Both the position numbers and the translations under genes were made by a program. Under the pieces are notes generated by a model. The model ran no database searches, was not told the origin of the DNA, and worked only from the letters and a program-made list of their open reading frames with translations. Below, one piece after another: positions 16,549-24,879 of a stretch of 64,000 nt of DNA (positions are counted from its first letter, which is position 1; each line of letters begins with the position of its first letter). The stretch comes from Balneolaceae bacterium. GTDB taxonomy: Bacteria > Bacteroidota > Rhodothermia > Balneolales > Balneolaceae. The DNA is taken from assembly GCA_034521445.1 (NCBI GenBank), contig JAXHMM010000012.1, positions 62,001 to 126,000 of the forward strand. The letters are read 5' to 3'.

Positions 16549-17418
16549 TCAGCTGATCATCTCCTTGAGGGTGATGCCGATCTCGGCGGGACTGTCCACC
16601 ACCGTCACGCCCGCGCTGCGCAGGGCTTTTTTCTTGTCTGCGGCCGAACCCTGTCCCCCGGAAATGATGGCGCCGGCGTGTCCCATACGGCGGCCGGGAG
16701 GGGCGGTGCTTCCTGCGATGAAGGCCACCACGGGCTTGTCCACGTGCTCCTGTATGTAGGCGGCGGCCTCCTCCTCGGCCGATCCCCCGATCTCGCCGAT
16801 GAGCACGATGGCGTCGGTGTCGGGATCCTCCTGGAAAAGTTTCACAGCGTCGGTGTGGGTGGTGCCGATGACCGGGTCGCCTCCGATGCCGATGGCCGTG
16901 CTCTGTCCCAGTCCCGCCTTGGTAAGCTGGTCGACCGCCTCGTAGGTGAGGGTACCCGAGCGCGAAATGAGTCCCACCCGGCCCGGGGTGAAGATGCTGC
17001 CGGGCATGATGCCGATCTTGGCTTCGTCCGGAGTGATCACGCCGGGACAGTTGGGACCTATAAGGGTGGCTCCATGGCTGTTCACAATCTGTTTGGCCAC
17101 GATCATGTCCCTGACCGGAATGCCTTCGGTGATGCATATGATGACCTCAATGCCGGCAAAGGCCGCCTCGGAGATGGCATCGCCGGCGAAGGCGGGGGGC
17201 ACGAAGATGACGGAGGTATTGGCGTTCTCGTTCTGGACGGCGTCGGCCACCGTGTTATAGACGGGCAGGTCGTGGTGGGATTGTCCCCCCTTGCCAGGAG
17301 TCACGCCGGCCACCACGTTAGTGCCGTATTCAATCATCTGTCCGGCGTGAAAGCTTCCTTCGCTTCCGGTAATGCCCTGAACTACCAGCCTGGTATTGTT
17401 TCCTACAAGAACGCTCAT
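16549..17418 (-). CDS. sucD: Succinate--CoA ligase, alpha subunit
   Basis: A 289-residue subunit that forms succinyl-CoA or makes ATP/GTP from it in the citric acid cycle, working with the beta subunit SucC. The CoA-binding Rossmann domain starts with [13 protein letters not shown] and contains PGKGG; the ligase domain has [15 protein letters not shown]. The active-site histidine that becomes phosphorylated is in [13 protein letters not shown], about residue 247. Length and motifs are normal for the family. No sucC is found beside it; instead the next gene downstream is a tiny membrane ORF, so the beta subunit is encoded elsewhere. Confidence 0.95.
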   Translation of the reverse strand: MSVLVGNNTRLVVQGITGSEGSFHAGQMIEYGTNVVAGVTPGKGGQSHHDLPVYNTVADAVQNENANTSVIFVPPAFAGDAISEAAFAGIEVIICITEGIPVRDMIVAKQIVNSHGATLIGPNCPGVITPDEAKIGIMPGSIFTPGRVGLISRSGTLTYEAVDQLTKAGLGQSTAIGIGGDPVIGTTHTDAVKLFQEDPDTDAIVLIGEIGGSAEEEAAAYIQEHVDKPVVAFIAGSTAPPGRRMGHAGAIISGGQGSAADKKKALRSAGVTVVDSPAEIGITLKEMIS

Positions 17419-17454
17419 GAACCCTTTCCTCTGTTACGCATTGCCATTAAAAAA

Positions 17455-17476
17455 TGTCGGTCGGAATATACCGACA
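17455..17476. promoter_or_regulatory. Inverted repeat upstream of sucD and dnaG
   Basis: TGTCGGT (17455-17461) and ACCGACA (17470-17476) form a 7-bp inverted repeat with an 8-base spacer in the 225-base region between the divergent sucD and dnaG starts. Being 37 bases upstream of the sucD start, it could be an operator or a short 5'-leader hairpin. The rest of this intergenic region shows no other clear structure; it must hold promoters in both directions. Confidence 0.3.
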
Positions 17477-17643
17477 ACAGGATGATTTGCCAAAAGGGGG
17501 GCAGGGTGGGAAACGCTCTTCAGGGCTGCAGTCCGAAGGGATGGGCGGGGCACCGGAATGGTGGGCGGTTGTCCGGTCCGGGCACGGTCAAAAAAACATA
17601 CGCCCCATTCGTGTTAAAGCCGAAGATATAGTATCATTAACCT

Positions 17644-19668
17644 ATGATTCCCGACGACAAGAAAGAGGAGGTTCGTGAGGCGTCCGACCTGGTGGAGGTG
17701 GTGGGCGACTACGTCAAGCTGAAGCGTTCGGGACGAAGCTGGAAGGGACTCTGTCCCTTCCACGACGAGAAGACGGCCTCTTTTCACGTCACACCCGATA
17801 TGGGAATCTACAAATGCTTTGGCTGCGGGGAGTCCGGCGACGTATTCAACTTCGTGATGGAAATGGAGGGGGTGGGTTTTACCGAAGCCCTTCGCACCCT
17901 GGCCGACCGATACGGGGTCTCCCTCCCCAAGCAGGAGGAACCCGAGCACGATGAAGAGCACCACCTGCGCGAGGGCATCTACCACGCCCTGCGCTTCGCT
18001 GGGGTCTACTACTACCGGCAGCTGCTGGAATCGGAGGAGGCCGAGCAGGCCCGGCAGTACCTGCACCAGCGCGGCTACAACCGCCAGATCATGAAAACCT
18101 ACGGCCTGGGTTACGCGCCTGCCGGAGGCGACAGCCTGCTGGAGTCAGCCCGCGGCTCCAACATCAACGAAGAGTACCTGCGTGAGGCCGGTCTCATCAA
18201 GCCGTCCAAGAGGGGAGAGGGCTTCTACGATACCTTTCGCGGACGCCTGATGTTCCCCATATTCAATCCCTCCGGCAAGGTCATCGCCTTCGCGGGACGC
18301 GTGCTGGGCAACCAGAAGGCCGCCAAATACATCAACTCCCCGCAGACCCGCGTCTACAACAAGAGCGAGGTGCTCTACGGGGTGAACTTCGCCCGCAACG
18401 AGATCCGCAAGACCGGCGAGGTGCTGCTGGTGGAGGGATACACTGATGTCATTTCCCTTCAGCAGCACGGCGTTATTCCCGTGGTCGCCTCCAGCGGTAC
18501 CTCACTCACTCCCCAGCAGGTAAAACTGCTGCACCGCTACGGGGAGGCCATCACCATGATTTACGACTCCGACTCGGCGGGTGTAGCCGCCATGAAGAGG
18601 GGCATCAACATCGCCCTGTCTGAGGGGCTGGACGTAAAGCTGCTGGAGCTGCCCGAAGGCGAGGATCCCGATTCCTTCGTACGGCAGTTCGGAGAGGAAG
18701 CCTTCCACGAGTTAAAAAAGGAGGGGGCCGAGGATTTTGTCTCCTACCTGGTGCACAAGGCCCAGGCCGAGGGGAAGTGGGAGGACCCTTCCGCCAAGAA
18801 GAAGGTGATCTCGGAGGCGCTCCGCAGCATCGCCCATATGCCCGATCCCGTGGGAAGGGAGACCTTTGTTCAGCACCTGAACAAGCTGGTGAAGGTGGGC
18901 GACCGCGCCCTCTTTGAGGAGCTCGGGAAGGTCCGCCAGGAACTGGCCGAGCAGGAGGCGCGCGCCCGGCGCCGCGAAAAAATGCGTGCCCGACGCGAGT
19001 CCTCCGCTCCCGATACCGGCAGCGAACTGCCTGACCGTCACACCCGTGCGTTTGAGGAACGTCGCTCGTCGGCGCCGCCCCGGGAAGGGCGCCCTGCGCC
19101 CCCGCCCAGGCGCCCCAACTACGAGAAGACCCTCATCCGGCTCATGCTGAGCGAGGGGAGGGAAATGGTGGCGTACATCGGATCCTACTGCAACGAGAAG
19201 CAGTTCCAGGACGAGGAGTTGCGGGCTTTTTACGATGACATCATCGAGCGGTACAAGGAGGAGGAGGAGATCTCCGTGGAAGCCTACTCCAATCGCGAGC
19301 AACCCTATCCCAAACTCCTGGGTGAGGTAGTCATGGAGCGCCACTCCATCAGCGAGCGTCACCACGAGAAGACCGGCGTAAAGATCGATCCCAACCGCCA
19401 TCCCTACCGGGTGGCCAAGTCCACCCTTCGGCTTTTTCACCTGGACTTTTTTGTGCGATCCATCAATGAGCTCACCGATAAGCTGGCCGACGAGGAGGTG
19501 GAGGACCGCCAGGCGGTGCTTAATACCAAAATGGAGCTGCAGAACAAGCGAACCTTCTATATGCGCTCCCATCCCGACGAACTCTTCGAAGACCCGGACA
19601 GCGATGCCGTGAAGGCGTCATCCGACAAGGTTTTTGAATACAAGATGAAACACGAGCGCGAGGAATGA
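17644..19668 (+). CDS. dnaG: DNA primase DnaG
   Basis: A 674-residue primase that lays down RNA primers at the replication fork. The CHC2 zinc finger is complete: Cys37, His40, Cys58 and Cys61 in LCPFHDEKTASF and KCFGCGESGD. The RNA polymerase core and Toprim domain follow, with the catalytic Glu in LVEGYTDVIS near residue 264 and the metal-binding DSD near residue 309 (MIYDSDSAG). A charged, proline-rich linker (about residues 440-495) leads to a C-terminal helicase-interaction domain. The reading overlaps the inositol monophosphatase start by four bases (ATGA), so the two genes are translated together. The start at 17644 is the first ATG after a normal leader. Confidence 0.96.
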   Translation: MIPDDKKEEVREASDLVEVVGDYVKLKRSGRSWKGLCPFHDEKTASFHVTPDMGIYKCFGCGESGDVFNFVMEMEGVGFTEALRTLADRYGVSLPKQEEPEHDEEHHLREGIYHALRFAGVYYYRQLLESEEAEQARQYLHQRGYNRQIMKTYGLGYAPAGGDSLLESARGSNINEEYLREAGLIKPSKRGEGFYDTFRGRLMFPIFNPSGKVIAFAGRVLGNQKAAKYINSPQTRVYNKSEVLYGVNFARNEIRKTGEVLLVEGYTDVISLQQHGVIPVVASSGTSLTPQQVKLLHRYGEAITMIYDSDSAGVAAMKRGINIALSEGLDVKLLELPEGEDPDSFVRQFGEEAFHELKKEGAEDFVSYLVHKAQAEGKWEDPSAKKKVISEALRSIAHMPDPVGRETFVQHLNKLVKVGDRALFEELGKVRQELAEQEARARRREKMRARRESSAPDTGSELPDRHTRAFEERRSSAPPREGRPAPPPRRPNYEKTLIRLMLSEGREMVAYIGSYCNEKQFQDEELRAFYDDIIERYKEEEEISVEAYSNREQPYPKLLGEVVMERHSISERHHEKTGVKIDPNRHPYRVAKSTLRLFHLDFFVRSINELTDKLADEEVEDRQAVLNTKMELQNKRTFYMRSHPDELFEDPDSDAVKASSDKVFEYKMKHEREE

Positions 19669-20477
19669 GCAACTATTCACGGGACCTGGAAATCGCAAAA
19701 AAGGCCGCAGGGGAGGCGGCCGGCATCGTGCGTTCCTACCGGGACGGGCGCCACTACGAGGTGGATTTCAAGGGGCGCAACGACCTTGTCACCGACGCCG
19801 ACCTGGCCTCCGAGAAGAAGATTCTGGAGATCCTGCGTGAGGCCTATCCCGACGACCAGGTCATGGCGGAGGAGACCTCCGGGGATGCCGTGCTTCCCGA
19901 CAGGCGCACATGGCTCATCGATCCCATCGACGGCACGACCAACTTCACGCATGGCTTTCCAGTTTCCTGCGTCTCGGTGGCCCTCTGGGAAAACGAGCAG
20001 CCACAGCTCGGCCTGGTCCTTGAAATCAACAGCGGCGAGTGTTTCAGCGCGGTGCGCGGGGAGGGGGCCCGTCTGGATGGGGAGGAGATCTGCGTATCTG
20101 CGGTGAAAGAGCCGCGAAATGCGCTGGTGGGCACGGGCTTTCCCTACAACGACATGAGCCTTTTCTCCAATTACCTGCGCCTTTTCGAGTGGCTGGTGCA
20201 CCGCACCCAGGGCATCCGTCGGCCGGGCGCCGCGTCGTGGGACCTCTGCTGCGTGGCGGCGGGCCGTTTTGACGGTTTTTACGAGTATGCCCTGAACCCG
20301 TGGGACGTGGGCGCAGGTGCGCTCATCGTGCAGGAGGCCGGCGGGGTGGTCACCGACTGGGAGGGAGGGGACGGCTGGCTCTTCAGCGAGCGCATCGTGG
20401 CGGGCAATCCCTCCGTGCACGCTTTTCTGCTGGAAGGGATCCGGGGGCATTTTACTGATGAGGAACTCCGGGGTTGA
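19665..20477 (+). CDS. suhB: Inositol-1-monophosphatase family protein (SuhB-like)
   Basis: A 270-residue Mg-dependent phosphatase that removes phosphate from inositol phosphates; family members also act on other sugar phosphates or bind RNA polymerase (SuhB). Metal ligands are visible in MAEETSGD (about residues 66-72) and IDPIDGTTNF (86-93), and a third in ALNPWDVGAGAL near residue 213. It starts within the last codons of dnaG (ATGA overlap) and is followed by two large hairpins, then the convergent bshB1 gene. The specific substrate is not determined by these motifs. Confidence 0.9.
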   Translation: MSNYSRDLEIAKKAAGEAAGIVRSYRDGRHYEVDFKGRNDLVTDADLASEKKILEILREAYPDDQVMAEETSGDAVLPDRRTWLIDPIDGTTNFTHGFPVSCVSVALWENEQPQLGLVLEINSGECFSAVRGEGARLDGEEICVSAVKEPRNALVGTGFPYNDMSLFSNYLRLFEWLVHRTQGIRRPGAASWDLCCVAAGRFDGFYEYALNPWDVGAGALIVQEAGGVVTDWEGGDGWLFSERIVAGNPSVHAFLLEGIRGHFTDEELRG

Positions 20478-20484
20478 CGCCTCT

Positions 20485-20587
20485 GGCCTGTCCGGGATTT
20501 CCATTTGTGGCGGCTGGTGTGTTGCCTGCCTATTCATTTTTAAACTTGATTCCCCACCCGCCTAAGATGGAAATCTCCGGACAGGCC
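20485..20587. repeat. Large imperfect hairpin element 1 between suhB and bshB1
   Basis: Outer arms GGCCTGTCCGGGATTTCCAT (20485-20504) and its complement with one extra base (20567-20587) enclose inner pairs GGCG/CGCC and GGTG/CACC, so the roughly 100 bases fold into one long hairpin. It starts eight bases after the suhB stop. It lies between convergent genes and may be a terminator, a repeat element of the REP type, or a non-coding RNA. Confidence 0.6.
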
Positions 20588-20609
20588 TGCGGCTTCCTAC
20601 GTTCGGTAT

Positions 20610-20707
20610 CCATGCCTGTGATGCCATCTCGAATGGGTGAGAGAAATGCCTGGAAAATGGTTGGATGGCAACGATTCCAGCCATTCACAATGGCATCACA
20701 GGCATGG
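20610..20707. repeat. Large hairpin element 2 between suhB and bshB1
   Basis: An 18-bp perfect inverted repeat (CCATGCCTGTGATGCCAT, 20610-20627, with 20690-20707) encloses nested stems GAATGG/CCATTC (20631-20636 with 20681-20686) and CTGGAA/TTCCAG (20650-20655 with 20675-20680). The whole 98 bases form a multi-stem hairpin ending seven bases before the bshB1 stop. No long T run follows on either strand, so it is not a standard terminator. Sequence identity with element 1 is low. Confidence 0.65.
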
Positions 20708-20713
20708 AACCGG

Positions 20714-21460
20714 CTATCTCTCGCTAGAAATTTCCATGAAGGGGGTGAGGGAATCGAGGGCCACCGGTCCGTTGTGGTACTTGAATGGCTCCCCGTAGGT
20801 AACCCCGATGAGATGCCCGTAGTGACGGGCCCGCGCCTCCACGCCTTTGAAGAAGCGCTCGCTGGAGATATAGGAGCCGGGATCCCCGTCCTGATCGCTT
20901 ACGTTGAACTGCGTTTCGAAAGCCAGCAGCGCCTCGCGCTTCACCTCAAAGGTGTCGGAGATGTCCACCACCAGGTCAGGCTCGAAGGGGCGGTCTTGCA
21001 TGTAGTGCAGCACATGGGAGGGGCGCCAGCGCTCCTGCGTCTCTCCGTCCGCCTCACGCGTCTCCATCTTGGTGAGTCCTGCAAGAAAGAGCGCGTCCAG
21101 CACCATTCGGGTGGCCCGTCCGTGGTCAGGGTGGCGGTCCTCCGGCGCACCTGCCAGGCAGACATGCGGTCGCGTGGCGCGTACGATGCGGATGATCTTC
21201 TCCCTGTTCTGCGGGCTGTTTTCAAAAGCGGTGTCGGGCAGTCCCAGATTTTCTCTCAGGCTCAGGCCGGTGATGCCGGCCGCCTTTTCGGCCTCCTTCA
21301 TTCGCTGCTCCGGCGTGCCGCGGGTGGCCATCTCGCCCCGGGTGAAATCCACCACCCCCACTGCTAGGCCCTGCCGGCAGGCTTTGGCCAGGGTGCCTCC
21401 GCAACAGAGTTCCGTATCGTCGGGATGGGCGGCGAACGCGAGAATGTCCAATGAGGTCAT
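20714..21460 (-). CDS. bshB1: Bacillithiol biosynthesis deacetylase BshB1
   Basis: A 248-residue LmbE-like zinc deacetylase that removes the acetyl group from GlcNAc-malate in the synthesis of bacillithiol, the low-molecular-weight thiol used by this phylum. The zinc site AHPDDTELCCGG (His12, Asp15) and EDRHPDHGRA (His110, Asp112, His113) are those of the BshB1 branch. Length matches the family. It converges with suhB and is divergent from the ABC permease operon, with which it shares the 21461-21577 intergenic region. BshA and BshC are not in the window. Confidence 0.92.
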   Translation of the reverse strand: MTSLDILAFAAHPDDTELCCGGTLAKACRQGLAVGVVDFTRGEMATRGTPEQRMKEAEKAAGITGLSLRENLGLPDTAFENSPQNREKIIRIVRATRPHVCLAGAPEDRHPDHGRATRMVLDALFLAGLTKMETREADGETQERWRPSHVLHYMQDRPFEPDLVVDISDTFEVKREALLAFETQFNVSDQDGDPGSYISSERFFKGVEARARHYGHLIGVTYGEPFKYHNGPVALDSLTPFMEISSER

Positions 21461-21577
21461 AGCCGGGCGTTTTGGTACTTCCGTGAATGTGAAAAACCGT
21501 AAATGCTCAAATTATTCTGCAACGCAGGTTGGAATCTTACGTAACAGGGCCATTAGTTTACTAAAAAATTATCGGGC

Positions 21578-22819
21578 ATGTCGAAATTTGCACGCGTATT
21601 CAACAGTACTTGGGAGGGGATGAAGATCTCCTTTCGCGCTCTGGGCATCAACAAGACGCGTTCGGTGCTGACGACTCTCTGTATTATCATCGGCATCGTG
21701 ATGGTTACGCTTATGAATGCCATCAGCAACGGTATGGACATGGAGTTCGACCGCAGCATGGCCATGTTGGGACATAACGTCGTCTATGTAGAAAAGCAGC
21801 CGTGGAACCAGGGCCCTGATTACAAGTGGTGGGAGTATACGAACCGCCGGGACATGCGACTGGACTATGTGGAGGAGATCGACGAGGCCAGCCGCTACGC
21901 CAGCTACGTCTCCGCGGCAGCGGCGCGGGGTACCAGCATACGTTTCCGTGAACGAAGCGCCGAAGGGGTTTTCCTGGCCGGCGTCACCGAGAGTTATTTC
22001 AACACGGCCGGTCTGGACGTGGCCGAGGGACGACTGTTTACGGCCGAAGAGGTGCGCAGGGGTGCGAAGGTGGCCGTACTGGGGGCCAGTCTCAAGGAGA
22101 GCCTTTTTGAGACCGAAGTGGCCCTGGGCAAGGAGATTCGCGTGGGGGGACAAAAATTCCTGGTGATCGGGGTAATTGAAAAGCAGGGCATGTTCCTGGG
22201 ACTGGCCGACATGGACCGCCGGGCCACGGTTCCCATTTCGGCCTACGGGCAGATTTTTGGATTGCGCAGCGGCTTGCAAATCGGCGTTAAATTCCCAAGT
22301 GAGGCTGCTATGGAGGAGGGCAAGTACGAAGTGGAAGGGATCATGCGGCGCGTCCGCCAGCTGGACGCCACCGAGCCGAATGATTTTAGCATTAACGAAC
22401 CAGCCGCCTTCGAAGAACAGCTGGCCGCCTTCAAGAACGGGCTTTACCTGGTTGGTGGAGCGCTGACAGCCCTCTCACTGGTCATCGGAGGAATTGGTGT
22501 GATGAACATCATGTTCGTCTCCGTGCGCGAACGTACCAAGGAGATTGGTATTCGCAAGGCCGTGGGGGCCAAGTCTTGGGAGATTCTCTACCAATTTCTC
22601 ATCGAGGCCATCGTCATGTGCCTGCTCGGAGGATTGGTAGGACTCTTGCTGGCCTGGCCTATCAGCCTGGTGCTGAACCAGATCTTTGTGGCCACTATCG
22701 ACCTGAGCGTGGTGCTCTTCGCCTTTGTGCTCTGTTCGCTGGTGGGACTAACCTTCGGGTTTATCCCCGCGTACCGCGCCGCCAAATCGGACCCCATTGA
22801 ATCCCTGAGATACGAGTAG
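21578..22819 (+). CDS. ABC transporter permease, MacB/FtsX type (first of two)
   Basis: A 413-residue inner-membrane subunit with the MacB-type layout. There is a first helix near the N-terminus (residues 25-48), then a periplasmic MacB_PCD domain (about 50-270). Three helices follow in the C-terminal FtsX domain (about 285-410), with VIGGIGVMNIMFVSVRERTKE and RKAVGA, the motifs of this family. It ends with ESLRYE. The second permease follows after six bases, and both end identically. Together with TolC, a membrane-fusion protein and an ATPase downstream, the pair forms a tripartite exporter. Substrates of related systems are macrolides, peptides or lipoproteins; none can be named here. Confidence 0.88.
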   Translation: MSKFARVFNSTWEGMKISFRALGINKTRSVLTTLCIIIGIVMVTLMNAISNGMDMEFDRSMAMLGHNVVYVEKQPWNQGPDYKWWEYTNRRDMRLDYVEEIDEASRYASYVSAAAARGTSIRFRERSAEGVFLAGVTESYFNTAGLDVAEGRLFTAEEVRRGAKVAVLGASLKESLFETEVALGKEIRVGGQKFLVIGVIEKQGMFLGLADMDRRATVPISAYGQIFGLRSGLQIGVKFPSEAAMEEGKYEVEGIMRRVRQLDATEPNDFSINEPAAFEEQLAAFKNGLYLVGGALTALSLVIGGIGVMNIMFVSVRERTKEIGIRKAVGAKSWEILYQFLIEAIVMCLLGGLVGLLLAWPISLVLNQIFVATIDLSVVLFAFVLCSLVGLTFGFIPAYRAAKSDPIESLRYE

Positions 22820-22825
22820 GCTCCC

Positions 22826-24052
22826 ATGAATTTGAAAGAGGCATTTCTGCAGGCCTATGACTCCCTGAAGGCCAACAAGCTGCGCTCTTCGCTTACGCTG
22901 CTTGCGCTGGTGGTGGGCGTGTTCGCCGTGATCGTCTCCACAACCGCCGTCGCGGTGCTGGACAATTTCTTCCAGAACACCATGAGTATGATGGGCGGAA
23001 ATGCGATCAACATTACCCGTACTCCCTCTATTCAGTTGGGAGAGATAGACGAGAGTGTCCGCAACCGCGCCTATGTGACGTTTGAGGATTCGGAGGAGTT
23101 GGAAGAACGGCTCCGGTTGGCTGGAGATGTGAGTCCGGAGGAGTTCTTTACCGGTATTGCCGTGATCTCTTACGGCGATCGGGAGACCGATCCCACAATG
23201 CAGGTCGTGGGAAGCAATGAGAATTACCTGAACAACAACGCCTACGAATTAGAATTCGGAAGGAATTTCACCAGAGAGGAGATCCAAAACCGTCGCAAGG
23301 TGGTACTGCTTGGCAGTGAAATCAGGGATGAACTGTTTCCGGTGGAGGGGGCGGTAGACAAATCAGTGCGAGTGGAGGGACAGGAGTTCCGGGTGATCGG
23401 GGTGCTGGAATCCAAGGGTAGCGTAATGGGGAGTTCCATGGATGGACTGGTGATCATTCCCTACACCACCGGTATCGCTATGTATGGGGGAAACCGGAAC
23501 ATCAATATTCAGGTAAAAGCACCCAGCATGGACCTGATACCTGATGCGATCGACGAAATCACCGGGGCGCTGCGGGTGATCCGCAAGGTTGGTGCCGGGG
23601 AACCGAACAGTTTCGAGATCGAAACCAATGATTCCCTGGCAGGCACCTTCGATCAGTTCACAGCCATTCTCTACATTATCGGTTTTGTAATCGGCGGCAT
23701 CACCCTTTTCGGGGCGGGTATCGGCGTGATGAACATCATGCTGGTGTCGGTTACCGAGCGCACCCGAGAAATCGGAATACGAAAGGCGGTGGGGGCCACC
23801 CGCAGCGCCATCGTCTCCCAATTCCTGCTGGAAGCGGTCTTTATCTGCCAGATCGGGGGCATCATCGGCATGGCTGTGGGCATACTTGCCGGCAACGGTA
23901 TGGCCCTGTGGATTGAGACCGAGCCGGTGGTCCCGCTCTGGGCCGTGAGCATGGGCTTTTTCGGGATGCTTCTTATCGGCGTAGTCTTCGGGGTCTATCC
24001 CGCCTACAAGGCCTCGCGTCTTGATCCCATCGAGAGCCTGCGCTACGAATGA
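22826..24052 (+). CDS. ABC transporter permease, MacB/FtsX type (second of two)
   Basis: A 408-residue paralog of the preceding permease, with an N-terminal helix, a periplasmic MacB_PCD domain and a three-helix FtsX domain (GIGVMNIMLVSVTERTREIG, then RKAVGATRS). It also ends with ESLRYE. Having two different permeases lets the pump work as a heterodimer around one ATPase dimer. After this gene comes an AT-rich leader, the YqjD/YqjE-like cluster, and then the outer-membrane and fusion proteins. Confidence 0.88.
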   Translation: MNLKEAFLQAYDSLKANKLRSSLTLLALVVGVFAVIVSTTAVAVLDNFFQNTMSMMGGNAINITRTPSIQLGEIDESVRNRAYVTFEDSEELEERLRLAGDVSPEEFFTGIAVISYGDRETDPTMQVVGSNENYLNNNAYELEFGRNFTREEIQNRRKVVLLGSEIRDELFPVEGAVDKSVRVEGQEFRVIGVLESKGSVMGSSMDGLVIIPYTTGIAMYGGNRNINIQVKAPSMDLIPDAIDEITGALRVIRKVGAGEPNSFEIETNDSLAGTFDQFTAILYIIGFVIGGITLFGAGIGVMNIMLVSVTERTREIGIRKAVGATRSAIVSQFLLEAVFICQIGGIIGMAVGILAGNGMALWIETEPVVPLWAVSMGFFGMLLIGVVFGVYPAYKASRLDPIESLRYE

Positions 24053-24071
24053 GGTCTTGTGCATAAGTTTT

Positions 24072-24140
24072 GGTTTTATTTCCTTATTATTAAGAGCGTA
24101 ATTAAGAGAGCGCACTCCTGCAGATAACAAGGAAATAACC
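24072..24140 (+). promoter_or_regulatory. Hairpin that can mask the ribosome binding site of the 24143 gene
   Basis: GGTTTTATTTCCTT (24072-24085) pairs with AAGGAAATAACC (24129-24140), with a two-base bulge. The AAGGA that would serve as Shine-Dalgarno site lies in the second arm, nine bases before the ATG at 24143. Folding would hide the site, so the structure could regulate translation, for example by temperature or by a bound factor. The loop is about 43 bases and AT-rich. Confidence 0.45.
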
Positions 24141-24142
24141 TG

Positions 24143-24376
24143 ATGAACGACGAGATACTTGGAAAACGTAAAACGACCGCCTCGAGCGATGCCTTCGATG
24201 GGGCTCGAAGCCCTGGTCGAAGACGAGGAGTTCGCCCGGCGACTGGACGAGCTTGGCATGCGTTGCCGAAAAACAGTATACGCAAACATCCCTTCCGCAG
24301 CATAGCTATCGGCCTGCTCGCCGGCTATGTGATTGGCAAACTCTTTAGCCCAGAAGACTCAGCCCATGCCGCGTGA
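24143..24376 (+). CDS. YqjD/DUF883-like membrane-anchored small protein, frame disrupted
   Basis: The start (ATG 24143 after AAGGAAATAACC) and the end (RKHPFRSIAIGLLAGYVIGKLF, a single C-terminal helix) fit a small DUF883-like protein. Such proteins bind ribosomes and the inner membrane in stationary phase. In the middle the sensible coding sequence moves to other frames: LEALVEDEEFARRL in one and ACVAEKQYT in another. So at least two single-base indels are present. The short gene precedes a YqjE-like gene with which it overlaps by 11 bases. Sequence error is as likely as true decay, because many neighbours show the same kind of defect. Confidence 0.5.
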   Translation: MNDEILGKRKTTASSDAFDGARSPGRRRGVRPATGRAWHALPKNSIRKHPFRSIAIGLLAGYVIGKLFSPEDSAHAA

Positions 24377-24814
24377 AGAGATATCTCGCCGTCTTTCCGA
24401 GCGGCTCAGGTCGCTTGCTTCGGACATGAAGGCGCTGATGTGGAGAAGCGCGTGGAGCTATCTCATGTTAAATGCGGGCGAGCATATGGGCGATCTCGGA
24501 TTGCCTGGCGGCATGCGAACGCGATGACCCCGGCATCATGCTGCTTATCGGGGGTGTGGTTTTTCTGCTTATCGCCCTGGCTATCTGGCTGGGCAGTCTA
24601 CTGGGGAAATCCCAGCCTGGGCTATACGCGCCGGTTTCTCTACCGCTGCTTGCGCTCGGGGGACTGATCCTGTACTTTCAACCGCGTTCTCTTTTGAAGC
24701 GCACAATTCCGTCAGCAGTTTGAAAACGAACTTCTGCGTGCCCTGTACGACCGCCCGGAGGAGAAGGGCGAACATCAGCAGAGGCTTCCCGCCGAAAACA
24801 ACCCCGACACCTGA
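24366..24814 (+). CDS. YqjE/DUF1469-like two-helix membrane protein, frame disrupted
   Basis: The frame begins with MPREEISRRLSERLRSLAS and, after two frame changes near 24430-24530 and 24610-24720, continues with GIMLLIGGVVFLLIALAIW, then LLALGGLILYF, and ends with ALYDRPEEKGEHQQ before a stop at 24812. The predicted helix pair and amphipathic start fit the YqjE / holin-superfamily III (DUF1469) proteins that are usually encoded next to YqjD-like proteins. The start overlaps the previous gene. The indels are probably sequencing errors, since the coding signal on both sides is good. Confidence 0.5.
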
Positions 24815-24879
24815 CTTCCCGACTCCCCGACTCCCCGACTTTTAGACTTTACAGACTTTTAGACTTTAAAGACTTTAAA
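24813..24879 (+). repeat. Degenerate tandem repeat of GACTT-type units
   Basis: Between the YqjE-like gene and the next start lie about eight units of eight to ten bases that begin with GACT: GACTTCCC, GACTCCCC twice, GACTTTTA, GACTTTACA, GACTTTTA, GACTTTAAA, and GACTTTAAATG. The last unit carries the next start codon. The unit count could vary between strains and change the distance to the start. Confidence 0.6.

Noticed and set aside
20485-20707. Integron attC-like sites
   Set aside because: The hairpins lack the RYYYAAC/GTTRRRY ends of attC sites and no integrase or cassette genes are near.
24366-24814. Phage holin
   Set aside because: The double-helix layout resembles holins, but the YqjD-like neighbours and the absence of phage genes fit a YqjE-type stress protein better.
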